From NCBI RefSeq assembly GCF_003667445.1, contig NZ_RCTF01000012.1, positions 62,001 through 126,000 on the forward strand: DNA of 64,000 nucleotides, in the 5' to 3' direction. This stretch comes from Xanthobacter tagetidis (lineage in GTDB: Bacteria; Pseudomonadota; Alphaproteobacteria; Rhizobiales; Xanthobacteraceae). Of this stretch, positions 27,585-37,970 are shown in pieces (within the stretch, counting starts at the first letter, position 1; each line of letters starts with the position of its first letter). Both the position numbers and the translations under genes were made by a program. The notes beneath the pieces were generated by a model. It had not been told where the DNA came from, did no database searches, and saw only the letters and a list, made by a program, of their open reading frames with translations.

Positions 27585-27731
27585 GCGGCGCGTCGGCCTT
27601 GCGGGGTGCGTCCTCGTCCTCCCCCGTCCGGGGCGGCATCCCCCAATTAGTCAGGTTCAATCCCCGAGCGGGCACCTCTAGCTTGGCTGACGAGGGGCCC
27701 GCCGCTGCGGCCGGCGCCGCGGGGCAGAGCC

Positions 27732-28658
27732 ATGACGTCCCTGGAGGAGAAGGAGCGGATCACGCGCCAGGGCTTCTTCGCCAGCTTCGCTCTGCTGGTG
27801 CCCATGGCCTATGCGGTGCTCGCGTCCAACTCTTCCGCCGTGCTCGCCGACGGCCTGAATCTCGCCATGGACACCGGCGCCATGTACCTGTCCTGGCACG
27901 TGATCCGCCGGCTGAAGCAGGGGCGCACGGAGACCTACAATTACGGCTTCGACAAATACGAGAACCTGCTGGCGCTCTGCTTCGCGCTTGCGAACCTCGT
28001 GTTCGTGGTCTTCGTGCTGGCCAAGGTGATTGACGGCCTCAGCCGCCCGGAGCCGCTGGAAGGGACCGCTGCGGCCATCATCCTGAACATCGTCGCGATC
28101 GGGATGTTCTCCGCGCTGTGGCTGCGGGTGCGCCGGCTCGGCCCTGCCGGGCAGTCGCCGGTGATGGATGCCCAGCGACGCTATTACCAGATGAGCATCG
28201 CCGACAGCCTGGCCCTGGTGATCCCCCTGTCGGTCGCCGCCTGGTTCAAGGACGCGGCGTGGGCGCTCTACATCGATCCGGTCACCGCCATCGGCCTGTG
28301 CATCTTCTTCCTCTACCAGATCTGGGCCATGGCGTCGGGATCGGTCTTCGACCTGGTGGACCGGGCCCTGGAGGAGCAGCTCCAGCTGGCCCTGATGCGC
28401 GTGCTCGCCGCCCGCTTCGACGATTACGAGGCGTTCCATGGCGTGCGCACCCGGCGCGCGGGCGGGGTGCATTTCGTCGAGGTGCTGCTCGGCTACGATC
28501 CGGCGCTGAGCATGGGCGTGGTGCAGCAGCGCATCAACGTCATGAAGGCGGACCTGGAGGCGGCGATTCCGAACGCGGTCGTGCTCGTCTGCCCGACCGA
28601 AGAGGCCGCCGGCACGCCCGCCGCCGGTCGCGCGCCGCTTGCGCCGGCAGGGGTCTGA
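27732..28658 (+). CDS. Cation diffusion facilitator family transporter
   Basis: A CDF-type divalent-metal/proton antiporter of 308 aa with about six membrane spans. The SAVLADGLNLAMDTGAM region corresponds to the transmembrane helix II metal site (D and adjacent polar residues), and a C-terminal cytoplasmic domain follows residue 215. The canonical HxxxD/DxxxD pattern is partly altered (ADGLN rather than ADALHS), so metal preference is unclear. The preceding 147 bases hold a GC-rich hairpin but no riboswitch I recognise. Confidence 0.85.
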   Translation: MTSLEEKERITRQGFFASFALLVPMAYAVLASNSSAVLADGLNLAMDTGAMYLSWHVIRRLKQGRTETYNYGFDKYENLLALCFALANLVFVVFVLAKVIDGLSRPEPLEGTAAAIILNIVAIGMFSALWLRVRRLGPAGQSPVMDAQRRYYQMSIADSLALVIPLSVAAWFKDAAWALYIDPVTAIGLCIFFLYQIWAMASGSVFDLVDRALEEQLQLALMRVLAARFDDYEAFHGVRTRRAGGVHFVEVLLGYDPALSMGVVQQRINVMKADLEAAIPNAVVLVCPTEEAAGTPAAGRAPLAPAGV

Positions 28659-28714
28659 GCGCATCGCGCCGCTCGGCCTTGCGCGGCTTCCGCAGGGCGG
28701 CGTACCTTCGCACC

Positions 28715-28900
28715 ATGACCGCCCCCGACGAGAAGGCGGAGCGGCTCGCCGCCGCTCTGCGCGCCAATCTCGCCCGCCGCAAGAGCCAGGCCCGCGCCCG
28801 CAAGGCCGCGGCGCCGGCGCCCGCGCCCCCGGCGGACGAAGACGCTGCGCCTGCGCCGGTAGCGGGGGGCGTAATTGTTTCGAAGGGCGAGCCGGGCTAA
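28715..28900 (+). CDS. Small conserved basic protein upstream of murA
   Basis: A 61-aa protein: a charged helix (DEKAERLAAALRANLARRKSQARARKA) followed by a Pro/Ala tail. Short proteins of this form next to murA are common in Hyphomicrobiales and carry no known function. The ATG at 28715 starts the helix. It reads toward murA, 74 bases away, and may be co-transcribed. Confidence 0.75.
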   Translation: MTAPDEKAERLAAALRANLARRKSQARARKAAAPAPAPPADEDAAPAPVAGGVIVSKGEPG

Positions 28901-28974
28901 AGCTAGCCGTTCGCGCGTAACGGGACCACCCCGCGCGTCTGCGCGCGCAGCGGGTGCCGGAGGACAGGAGCAGC

Positions 28975-30264
<1,290 letters not shown>

Positions 30265-30433
30265 AGCGTTCCGCCGCCCGCGGCTAACGATCCAGCGGAT
30301 GCAACCCAGTGGACGAAGGTATGCGCGATAGCGGCCTTCCGTTCTCTGGGGGTTCCGTAGTACCATCCTGCGTCCAAGCGAGTGTGCGCATTTGGCATCG
30401 GAGAATGGGGCTCCCGTCCGGCGCGCGAGGGAT

Positions 30434-32080
30434 ATGAACCCGCCGCCACATGCACCGCTCGCGGGAGAAGCGGCGGCGGAGCCGCGCATCCGGCGCGATA
30501 TCGCCTACGCGCTAATCATCATCGCCACCCTGGCGAGCATGGCCGTCCTGATCGCCATCGATGCGTTCGAGTTGTTCCGCGACTTCACCCGGGCGCACGA
30601 GATCTATCAGCTGGACGAGATCCTTTGGATCGGGATGGTGGGCAGCTTCGCCCTCGCCGCCGTGCTGATCCTGCGCAGCCGCGACCTCAGCCGCGAGGCG
30701 GCGCGACGCCGGCAGGCGGAAGCCGCGGTGGAAGACCTCTCCCGCTACGATGCGCTGACCGGCGTGGCCAACCGGCAGATGTTCCGCGAGGAACTGAAGC
30801 GCCATCTCGACTTCGCCCGCATGCACGACACCCGGCTGGCGCTGCTGGTGGTGGACATCGACCGCTTCATCTCGGTGAACGACCTGCTCGGCCATGCGGG
30901 CGGAGACCGCATCCTGCGCGCCTTCTCCGACCGGGTGCGCTCGGTCCTGCGGCTGCAGGACGTGCTGGCGCGGCTCGGATCGGACGAGTTCGCGATCCTG
31001 TTTCCGCTCACGGACGGCGCCGGCATCGAGGACATCTTCCGGATCGCCGAACGTATCGTCACGGTGGCGCGCCAGCCGTTTCCGGACGAGAGCGGCCGGG
31101 CCACCGGCATCACGGTCAGCATCGGCATCGCCATGTTTCCGCGCGATGCCACCGACGACAACGACCTGCTGCTCCATGCCGAGGCGGCCATGCTGCAGGC
31201 CAAGGCCGCGGGGCGCAACCGGTACATCCTGTTCGACGGCGCGCTCGATGCGCGCCGCCGCCAGCGGCTGGAACTGGAGGCGGAAATCCGCACCGCCCTC
31301 GTCAATGACGAGATCGTCGCCCACTACCAGCCGCTGGTGAGCCTCTCCAGCCTCAATCCGGTGGGCTTCGAGGCGCTGGCGCGCTGGCAGCACCCCAAGC
31401 GCGGCCTTCTGGGACCGGCGGAGTTCGTGCCCATCATCGAGGATATCGGCCTCAACGACGCGCTACTGCGGCAGATGGTGAGCCGCGTGTGCCGCGACAC
31501 CAGGGACTGGCCCGAGCACCTCACCATCGCGATCAACTCCTCGCCGCCGCAGCTGGTGGAGGAGGGGTTCGCCCAGTCGATCCTCGATCTGCTCGACGAA
31601 TACGGCTTTCCGCCGCGGCGGCTGGAGGTGGAGATCACCGAGACCGCGCTGCTGATCGACTTCGACGCCGCGCGCCGCTCGGTGGCGGCGCTCAAGGCCA
31701 AGGGCGTGCGGGTCTCGCTCGACGACTTCGGCACCGGCTATTCCAGCCTGACGCACCTGCACCAGCTTCCGTTCGACAAACTGAAGATCGACGCCAGCTT
31801 CACCCGCGGCATCGGCGAGGATTCGCAGATCCGCAAGATCATCGCCTCCATGATCGGCCTCGGCCACGCGCTGCGCCTCGTCACGGTGGCCGAGGGGGTG
31901 GAGACGCGCGAGCAGGCGGAATGGCTGCGCTCGCGCGGCTGCGAGCTGGCCCAGGGCTACGCCTTCGCCCGGCCCTTGCCGCCGGAGGAGGCGGAGCGGC
32001 TGATCGCCGGCGGACCCGTTCCTGTCGCCGTCGCCCGCCCGCCGGCCGGCCCGAACGGCGCCGCGGCAACGCTGTCCTGA
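30434..32080 (+). CDS. Membrane GGDEF-EAL protein, probable c-di-GMP phosphodiesterase
   Basis: A 548-aa protein with two N-terminal membrane spans (about 22-44 and 65-85), a GGDEF domain (about 105-270) and an EAL domain (about 285-530). The cyclase signature reads LGSDEF, with the second glycine replaced, so cyclase activity is doubtful; the domain may bind GTP allosterically. The EAL domain keeps EALARW, the ITET segment, LDDFGTGYSSL, KIDASF and VAEGVET, consistent with an active phosphodiesterase. The ATG at 30434 (GAGGGAT upstream) is preferred over a TTG 42 bases earlier. Confidence 0.92.
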   Translation: MNPPPHAPLAGEAAAEPRIRRDIAYALIIIATLASMAVLIAIDAFELFRDFTRAHEIYQLDEILWIGMVGSFALAAVLILRSRDLSREAARRRQAEAAVEDLSRYDALTGVANRQMFREELKRHLDFARMHDTRLALLVVDIDRFISVNDLLGHAGGDRILRAFSDRVRSVLRLQDVLARLGSDEFAILFPLTDGAGIEDIFRIAERIVTVARQPFPDESGRATGITVSIGIAMFPRDATDDNDLLLHAEAAMLQAKAAGRNRYILFDGALDARRRQRLELEAEIRTALVNDEIVAHYQPLVSLSSLNPVGFEALARWQHPKRGLLGPAEFVPIIEDIGLNDALLRQMVSRVCRDTRDWPEHLTIAINSSPPQLVEEGFAQSILDLLDEYGFPPRRLEVEITETALLIDFDAARRSVAALKAKGVRVSLDDFGTGYSSLTHLHQLPFDKLKIDASFTRGIGEDSQIRKIIASMIGLGHALRLVTVAEGVETREQAEWLRSRGCELAQGYAFARPLPPEEAERLIAGGPVPVAVARPPAGPNGAAATLS

Positions 32081-32184
32081 GGCGGCACTCCTGAGGCGAT
32101 ACCTGCGCAAAGTGCGCGCCGCGCCTTGAACCTTCGGCCCATCGTCGCTATCTGCGCCTCAACACAAAGCAGGCGGCCGCGCCC

Positions 32185-32625
32185 ATGAACTCCTTGAAAC
32201 TGCTCGCCCTCGACGAGGAAGACCTCGCCATCCTCTCGGCCCATCTCCAGGACGCGCTGGTCAAGCGCGCCGACATGGGCTTCCTGCCGCGCGTGCAGCG
32301 CTTCGCACTGCTGCTCAACCGGTTCGACTGGGACCACAAGGCGGCCACCGGCGACACCGTGCGCCGCCGCGCGGGCTTGCATTTCGAGCGCGTGCGGCAG
32401 GTGAAGTGCCGCGGCCTGGACGAGGCCCAGCGCGAGGGGGTGCTGAACCTGCTCGCCGTCACCTTCGAGATCACCGACACGCCCTCGGGCTTCGTGCTGC
32501 TCACCTTCTCCGGCGGCGCCGAGGTGCGCCTCGAAGTGGAATGCATCGAGGCGAGCCTGAAGGATCTCGGCCCGGCCTGGGGCTGCGCCCACGTGCCCAA
32601 GCACGCCGCCGGCAGCGCCGCCTGA
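32185..32625 (+). CDS. DUF2948 family protein
   Basis: A 146-aa protein matching the DUF2948 family, which is almost confined to Alphaproteobacteria and commonly lies directly upstream of hisD. Segments LKLLALDEEDLAILSAHLQDA, PRVQRFALLLNRFDW and the tryptophan near the end are typical. No catalytic motif is evident and the function is unknown. It reads into hisD with a 70-base gap. Confidence 0.92.
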   Translation: MNSLKLLALDEEDLAILSAHLQDALVKRADMGFLPRVQRFALLLNRFDWDHKAATGDTVRRRAGLHFERVRQVKCRGLDEAQREGVLNLLAVTFEITDTPSGFVLLTFSGGAEVRLEVECIEASLKDLGPAWGCAHVPKHAAGSAA

Positions 32626-32695
32626 GCGCAGGCGCGCCGCCCCGCCCGCAGGGGTAGGGCTTCCCACCGGCGCCGTCCTGCTCTAGCAAGGCGCC

Positions 32696-34006
32696 ATGCC
32701 GATCCGTCTCGACACCGCCAGCGCCGATTTCGCCCAGCGATTCGCCGAATTCCTCGCTTCCAAGCGCGAGGTCTCGGTGGACGTGAACGACAAGGCCGCC
32801 GCCATCATCGCGGACGTGCGGGCGCGGGGCGATGCGGCGCTCACCGACTATTCCCGCACCTTCGACCGGGTGGACCTCGCCGCGCTCGGCCTGCGCGTGC
32901 CTGACGCAGAGCTGGACGCGGCGCTCGCTTCGATCGACGCGGAGACCCGCGCGGCGCTGGAACTGGCCAAGGCGCGCATCGAGAGCCACCACGCGCGCCA
33001 GCGCCCGGCGGACGACAGCTACACCGACGCGCTCGGCGTCACCCTCGGCCACCGCTGGACCAGCGTCGACGCGGTGGGGCTCTACGTGCCCGGCGGCACG
33101 GCGGCCTATCCCTCCTCGGTGCTGATGAACGCGGTGCCTGCGAAGGTCGCCGGCGTGCCGCGCATCGTCATGGTGGTGCCGGCCCCGGACGGCGTCATCG
33201 CGCCGCTGGTGCTGGCGGCGGCGAAGCTCGCCGGCGTCCACGAGGTCTACCGGGTGGGCGGCGCCCAGGCGGTGGCGGCGCTCGCTTATGGGACCGAGAC
33301 CATCGCCCCGGTGGACAAGATCGTCGGCCCCGGCAACGCCTTCGTGGCGGCGGCCAAGCGCCAGGTGTTCGGCAAGGTGGGCATCGACATGATCGCCGGC
33401 CCCTCCGAGGTGCTGATTCTCGCCGACGGCACGGCGAGCGCCGACTTCGTCGCCGCCGACCTGCTCGCCCAGGCCGAGCACGACACCGCCGCCCAGTCCA
33501 TCCTCGTCACCGATTCCGACGAACTCGCCGCCCACGTGACGGCGGCGGTGGAGGACATGCTCGCCCGCCTGCCGCGCGAGGAGATCGCCCGCGCCTCCTG
33601 GCGCGACCACGGCGCCATCATCAAGGTGGAGAGCCTCGACGCCGCGATCGCGCTGGTGGATCGCGTCGCCCCCGAGCACCTGGAAATCCACGCCGCGGAC
33701 GCCGACGCGCTGGCCGCCAAGGTGCGCCATGCCGGGGCGATCTTCATCGGCGCCTTCACCCCCGAGGCGATCGGCGACTATGTGGGCGGCTCCAACCACG
33801 TGCTGCCCACTGCCCGCTCGGCGCGCTTCTCCTCCGGCCTCTCGGTGCTGGACTTCATGAAGCGCACGTCCATCCTGAAGTGCGCGCCGGACGCGCTTGC
33901 GGTGCTCGGTCCGGCGGCCATGCGGCTTGCCGCCGCCGAGCGGCTCGATGCGCATGGCCGCTCGGTGGCGATCCGCACCAATTTGCCGCCGGAGGGGGGA
34001 CAATGA
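32696..34006 (+). CDS. hisD: Histidinol dehydrogenase
   Basis: Catalyses the last two oxidations to L-histidine; 436 aa. The family signature runs through [15 protein letters not shown]; other markers are [42 protein letters not shown] (zinc and general base region), APEHLEI and [11 protein letters not shown]. It overlaps the UPF0262 gene by 4 bases (ATGA) and forms an operon with it and the phosphatase gene. Confidence 0.98.
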   Translation: MPIRLDTASADFAQRFAEFLASKREVSVDVNDKAAAIIADVRARGDAALTDYSRTFDRVDLAALGLRVPDAELDAALASIDAETRAALELAKARIESHHARQRPADDSYTDALGVTLGHRWTSVDAVGLYVPGGTAAYPSSVLMNAVPAKVAGVPRIVMVVPAPDGVIAPLVLAAAKLAGVHEVYRVGGAQAVAALAYGTETIAPVDKIVGPGNAFVAAAKRQVFGKVGIDMIAGPSEVLILADGTASADFVAADLLAQAEHDTAAQSILVTDSDELAAHVTAAVEDMLARLPREEIARASWRDHGAIIKVESLDAAIALVDRVAPEHLEIHAADADALAAKVRHAGAIFIGAFTPEAIGDYVGGSNHVLPTARSARFSSGLSVLDFMKRTSILKCAPDALAVLGPAAMRLAAAERLDAHGRSVAIRTNLPPEGGQ

Positions 34007-34494
34007 CGGACAAGGCCCAGAAGCCGTCCACCCGGCTCATCGCCGTCACGCTGGACGAGGCCTCCATCGGCCATTCCACGCCCGACATCGAGCACGAGCG
34101 CGCCACGGCCATCTGGGACCTCGTGGAGGACAATGCCTTCTTCCCCTGCGGCGATCCCGGCACCGGCCCCTACGCGCTCCACATCTCGCTGATGGACAAC
34201 CGCCTGGTGTTCGACATCAAGCGCGAGGCCGGCGAGCAGGTGGTGCAGCACCATCTCTCCCTCACGCCCTTCCGCAAGGTGGTGAAGGACTATTTCCTGG
34301 TCTGCGAGAGCTACTACGCCGCCATACGCACCGCCTCGCCGAGCCAAATCGAGGCCATCGACATGGGCCGGCGCGGGCTCCACAACGAGGGCTCCGAGCT
34401 GCTGCGCGAGCGCCTGAAGGACAAGGTCGAGGTCGATTTCGACACGGCCCGGCGCCTGTTCACCCTCGTCTGCGCGCTGCACTGGAAGGGGTAG
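34003..34494 (+). CDS. UPF0262 family protein
   Basis: A 163-aa protein of the alphaproteobacterial UPF0262 family, nearly always found between hisD and a low-molecular-weight phosphatase. Typical text includes [40 protein letters not shown] and [17 protein letters not shown]. No known activity. Start is fixed by the ATGA overlap with hisD. Confidence 0.95.
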   Translation: MTDKAQKPSTRLIAVTLDEASIGHSTPDIEHERATAIWDLVEDNAFFPCGDPGTGPYALHISLMDNRLVFDIKREAGEQVVQHHLSLTPFRKVVKDYFLVCESYYAAIRTASPSQIEAIDMGRRGLHNEGSELLRERLKDKVEVDFDTARRLFTLVCALHWKG

Positions 34495-34498
34495 CCGC

Positions 34499-34960
34499 AT
34501 GGAGCCTCCGGCGGCGACCCGGCGCTCAGCGCGGCCGCAATCGGTCCTGTTCCTGTGCAGCCAGAACGTCGTCCGCTCGGTGATGGCGGCGGCGCTCGCC
34601 CGGCATCTGTTCGGCAAGTCGCTCTATGTGGGCTCGGCCGGCGTGAATGCGGGCGAGCACGATCCCTTCGTCGACACGGTGATGGAAGAGATCGGCCTCG
34701 ACGTGAGGAAGCACCGCGCCAAGACCTTGGACGACCTTGAGGAATACGAGGGCCTCGGCTTCGACCTCGCGGTCTCGCTGGCGCCCGACGCACACCACAA
34801 GGCGCTGGAGCTGACGCGCACCAACGCCCTCGACGTCGAATACTGGCCCACCTCCGACCCGACGCTGGAGGCGGGCAACCGCGAGCAGCGGCTGGAGGCC
34901 TACCGGCGCGTGCGCGACGAACTGGAGCAGCGCATCCGCGCCCGCTTCAAGGGCGGCTGA
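34499..34960 (+). CDS. Low-molecular-weight protein-tyrosine-phosphatase family protein
   Basis: A 153-aa protein with the P-loop LFLCSQNVVRSVMA (C-x5-R-S) of low-molecular-weight phosphatases and arsenate reductases. The general-acid DPT-like segment SDPTLEAG is present. It follows UPF0262 after 4 bases. In relatives, infA and maf follow; here the gene instead overlaps the 3' end of a convergent nitronate monooxygenase gene by 14 bases, marking a rearrangement. Confidence 0.9.
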   Translation: MEPPAATRRSARPQSVLFLCSQNVVRSVMAAALARHLFGKSLYVGSAGVNAGEHDPFVDTVMEEIGLDVRKHRAKTLDDLEEYEGLGFDLAVSLAPDAHHKALELTRTNALDVEYWPTSDPTLEAGNREQRLEAYRRVRDELEQRIRARFKGG

Positions 34961-35900
34961 GGCGCGCCGCGAGCAGGGACGCCGCCTCGCCGAGCGCGGC
35001 GTCGTATTCGCGGGCAAGGCGGGCGCACAATTCGCCCGCAGGGGGAACGTCGCCGACCCCGCCGACGCCCTGGCCGGCCGACCAGAAGTCGCGCCATGCC
35101 TTGTGCTCGTTCGCCATGTCCAGCTCGCCGTGCTTCTTCAGGTTGGCCGGGTCGAGCCCGCCGGCGACCAGGGACGGCTTCAGGAAGTTGGCGTTCACGC
35201 CCGAGATGGCATCGGTATAGACGACGTCGTCGGCGGCCGAGGCCAGCAGCATCTGCTTGTAGCCCTCAGGCGCCAGGCTCTCGCGGGTGGCGATGAAGCG
35301 GGTGCCGAAATAGCCGAGGTCCGCGCCCATCATCTGCGCCGCCGCGATCTGGGCGCCGCCCGTGAGGCAGCCCGCGAGCACGATCGTCTTGTCGTAGAAG
35401 CGGCGAATCTCCGAGACCAGGGCGAACGGCGAGAGCGTGCCCGCATGCCCGCCCGCGCCGGCGCACACGGCGATGATGCCGTCCACCCCCGCCTCCGCCG
35501 CCTTTCGGGCATGGCGGGCATTGACGACGTCGTGGAACACGAGGCCGCCATAGGCGTGCACCGCGTCCACCACATCGCGCACCGCGCCGAGCGAGGTGAT
35601 GACCAGCGGCACCTGCTTCGCCACCGTCACCTTGAGGTCCGCCTCCAGGCGCACGTTGGACTTGTGGACGATGAGGTTGACGCCGAACGGCGCCGCTCCG
35701 GGGCTGGCGGCGAGCCGGGCGGCGATGTCGTCGAGCCAGCCGGCATAGCCCTCCGTGGTGCGGGCGTTGAGCGCCGGGAAGGTGCCGAGCACGCCGCCGC
35801 GGCAGGTCTCGACCACAAGGTCGGGACCTGACACCAGGAACATGGGCGCGGCGATGGCGGGCAGCGGCAGGCGCTCGGCGAGCAGGGCGGGCAAAGGCAA
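34947..35900 (-). CDS. Nitronate monooxygenase
   Basis: An FMN-dependent TIM-barrel enzyme (2-nitropropane dioxygenase family) that oxidises alkyl nitronates such as propionate 3-nitronate; 317 aa. The FMN region GGHAGTLSPFALVSEI with the catalytic histidine in VNARHARKA, and GAQIAAAQMMGADLGYFGTRF are recognisable. The TTG at 35900 is chosen because GAGGAGG lies 8 bases upstream and the length matches the family. A GTG at 35981 would fall inside the operator-like palindrome at 35979-35995. Confidence 0.88.
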   Translation of the reverse strand: MPLPALLAERLPLPAIAAPMFLVSGPDLVVETCRGGVLGTFPALNARTTEGYAGWLDDIAARLAASPGAAPFGVNLIVHKSNVRLEADLKVTVAKQVPLVITSLGAVRDVVDAVHAYGGLVFHDVVNARHARKAAEAGVDGIIAVCAGAGGHAGTLSPFALVSEIRRFYDKTIVLAGCLTGGAQIAAAQMMGADLGYFGTRFIATRESLAPEGYKQMLLASAADDVVYTDAISGVNANFLKPSLVAGGLDPANLKKHGELDMANEHKAWRDFWSAGQGVGGVGDVPPAGELCARLAREYDAALGEAASLLAARLSRP

Positions 35901-35978
35901 GGGCTGGTCCTCCTCGGGCCGCGCCGGCCGCGGTCGCGGCCGGTGCGGGGTCCAGTGTGGGGGCGGCGGGTGCGCCCT

Positions 35979-35995
35979 CACCTATAGGATAGGTG
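35979..35995. promoter_or_regulatory. Perfect 7-bp palindrome upstream of the nitronate monooxygenase gene
   Basis: CACCTATAGGATAGGTG is a perfect dyad (CACCTAT / ATAGGTG, 3-base centre), about 80 bases before the monooxygenase start and 30 bases after the marC stop. A position in the only promoter space available to the gene suggests a repressor or sensor operator. The binding protein is unknown. Confidence 0.55.
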
Positions 35996-36025
35996 TTTTC
36001 CCCAACCGGGAAAGCGCCCGCCGTG

Positions 36026-36661
36026 TCAGATGGGCGGCAGGCCCAGCCAGATCTGCAGCGCGTTGAGGACGAGGTTCACCGACAGCGCCGCCAGAAGGAT
36101 GCCCATCACCCGCCGCAGCAGGTTCGCGCCGCTCTTGCCGATCAGGCGCACGATGTAGTCGCCGAGCCAGAAGACGATCAGCAGCACGAGCATCATCGTC
36201 ACCAGCGCCGCCAGCGTCACCATCTGCGCCTCCAGCGAGCCGCGGTTGTTGTCGGCGAACAGGACGACGGAGAGGATCGCCCCCGGCCCCGCCACCACGG
36301 GAATGGCAAGCGGATAGACCGCGACGCTCGCCGCCGAGCGGTCCTCGCTCACCTCCACCGGGCCGTGCGAGCTGGCATCGGAGAAGATCATCGAGAACGA
36401 GAAGAACAGCAGGATCAGCCCGCCGGCGATCTGGAAGGCGATGATGGAGATGCCCATGGCTTCCAGCAGCATGCGGCCGATGACGGCGAACACCACCAGG
36501 ATCAGCCCGGCGAAGGCGAGCCCGATGGCCGCCGCCTTGCGCCGCTCGGCCTTGTCGAGATGGCCGGTCACGCCCAGGAACATGGACAGGTGGCTGACCG
36601 GCTCCAGCACCACCCACAGGGTGATGATCTGGGTGGCGAAGAGATTGAGGTCCTCGATCAT
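36026..36661 (-). CDS. MarC family membrane protein
   Basis: A 211-aa integral membrane protein with six predicted spans, of the MarC/UPF0056 family. Segments such as LWVVLEPVSHLSMFLGVTG, FQIAGGLILLFFSFSMIF and YPLAIPVVAGPGAI are family-typical. Function is unresolved; despite the name it is not shown to be a drug transporter. It lies 33 bases downstream of the DUF4105 gene on the same strand and may share its transcript. Confidence 0.92.
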   Translation of the reverse strand: MIEDLNLFATQIITLWVVLEPVSHLSMFLGVTGHLDKAERRKAAAIGLAFAGLILVVFAVIGRMLLEAMGISIIAFQIAGGLILLFFSFSMIFSDASSHGPVEVSEDRSAASVAVYPLAIPVVAGPGAILSVVLFADNNRGSLEAQMVTLAALVTMMLVLLIVFWLGDYIVRLIGKSGANLLRRVMGILLAALSVNLVLNALQIWLGLPPI

Positions 36662-36694
36662 CTCGGTCTCCGGGCAAGCGCCGGGCGCGGCGGC

Positions 36695-37693
36695 TCAGGG
36701 GCGCCCGTCACGGATATAGCGGCTCCAGGCGGCATCCGTAGCAAATTCCGACGGCGGTCGGATACCGTCGCGCAGCCGCGCCTGCCGGGCGAGGGCGTCG
36801 GCGTCGAGCGTGCCGTCGACGAGGCCGATCTGCTGGAACAGGCTCAGGGAATAGCCGGGGATCCAGCGCCGGACATCGCGCCAGGGCACGTGGGCGAAGC
36901 TCTCGGGGGCGAGGTTCATCAGCGTCGTCATGCAGCTTTCCCGCAGCGTCGAGTAGAAGCGCGGTTGGCGGTGGCTCTCGTTCACCAAGTCGATGATGCG
37001 GCGGAAATAGATCCGCACCGCCTCCGGGCTCGCCTTGACGGGATAGATCTGCACCTCGTCCGGCGGGGTGCGGGCGAGGCGCTCCCATATCAGGTCGCGC
37101 TCGGTGCCGAGTTCCGGATAGAGCTGGTCGCGGCGGAAGAAGCCGGCGACGGGATCGAACGCTGCGCCCTTCGCCTGCCGCGCCTCCATGGAGACCACCA
37201 CGTGCCGCCCGTCCGCGAAGCGGAACGAGAGCATGATGTGGGCGAGCGCCTTCACCCCGCCGAACGGCTGGATGATGAGGTCGGCGCCCTCCAGCGTCGA
37301 CAGGTCGAAGCGCTCCGTGATCCAGCGCGGCTCGGACGGGGCGCCGGGGCGATGGACGGCATCGCGCAGGTTGGAGATGGTGATGGTGTCGCCGGCGATG
37401 CTGGCGTGCGCCTGCTCGGCCTGGAGCGCCACCCAGTCCTGCTCCGGCGGCAGCTTGGTCGCATAGGCCGTGCCGATGGCGATGAGCGCGGCGGCGGCGG
37501 CGATGCGGCGGGCGGTCCTGCGGCGGCCGGGCAGGAACCACAGCGCCAGCACCGCCAAGGGAAAGGCGATGGCGCCGGAGGTGCGCACGGGCGCCGGCCA
37601 GGGCAGCCAGTAGTGGATGGCGAGCGCGAAATAGAGGCTGAGCAGCACCACCGCGATGGCGAGCGCGATGGCCGCGCCCCGTCTCAACACCAT
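36695..37693 (-). CDS. DUF4105 domain-containing membrane protein
   Basis: About 332 aa: two N-terminal membrane spans (about 7-24 and 33-50) and a periplasmic DUF4105-like domain, with IAHIMLSFRFADGRHVVVSMEARQ, YFRRIIDLVNESHRQPRFYST, and the Cys in LRESCMTTLMNL. The family resembles NlpC/P60-like or lipoprotein-N-acyltransferase-type enzymes with Cys-His residues, but the activity is unknown. The ATG at 37693 places the first span correctly; an ATG at 37738 is possible. Confidence 0.85.
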   Translation of the reverse strand: MVLRRGAAIALAIAVVLLSLYFALAIHYWLPWPAPVRTSGAIAFPLAVLALWFLPGRRRTARRIAAAAALIAIGTAYATKLPPEQDWVALQAEQAHASIAGDTITISNLRDAVHRPGAPSEPRWITERFDLSTLEGADLIIQPFGGVKALAHIMLSFRFADGRHVVVSMEARQAKGAAFDPVAGFFRRDQLYPELGTERDLIWERLARTPPDEVQIYPVKASPEAVRIYFRRIIDLVNESHRQPRFYSTLRESCMTTLMNLAPESFAHVPWRDVRRWIPGYSLSLFQQIGLVDGTLDADALARQARLRDGIRPPSEFATDAAWSRYIRDGRP

Positions 37694-37892
37694 GTCATCG
37701 GTCCCGGCGTCATCGATCCCGGCTCCCGGCGGCGCCATCCCGGCGATCGGTCGTGATGCCGCGTGCCTCAAGCCGCTACCTATGGCATCTTCAAGCTTGG
37801 CTTAACAGGCCGGCATCGCGGGCGCCGCTGTGGGCGGCCGGCGGGCCGTGGGCGGGCGGTTACGGCCCGGCGATACAAGAAGCGAAATTCCG

Positions 37893-37940
37893 GTACCGGG
37901 TTGACCGAACGCAACGCGCTTCGACACCGCTTCCCGGTAC
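37893..37940. promoter_or_regulatory. 8-bp inverted repeat in the USP gene leader
   Basis: GTACCGGG at 37893-37900 and CCCGGTAC at 37933-37940 are exact inverses 32 bases apart, ending 30 bases before the USP start codon. A TTGACC hexamer abuts the left arm. It may be a paired operator or an RNA stem; no clear -10 box is seen. Confidence 0.4.
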
Positions 37941-37970
37941 ACGAAATCCGTACTTTAGGGAGGAAGGCTC

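Noticed and set aside
27640..27685. Sequence resembling a tRNA T-arm and acceptor end (GGTTCAATCCC followed by GCGGGCACC)
   Set aside because: No matching 5' acceptor strand, D-arm or anticodon arm can be folded upstream, and the T-stem itself has a mismatch. A tRNA remnant or attachment site is possible, but there is no integrase or second copy in the window.
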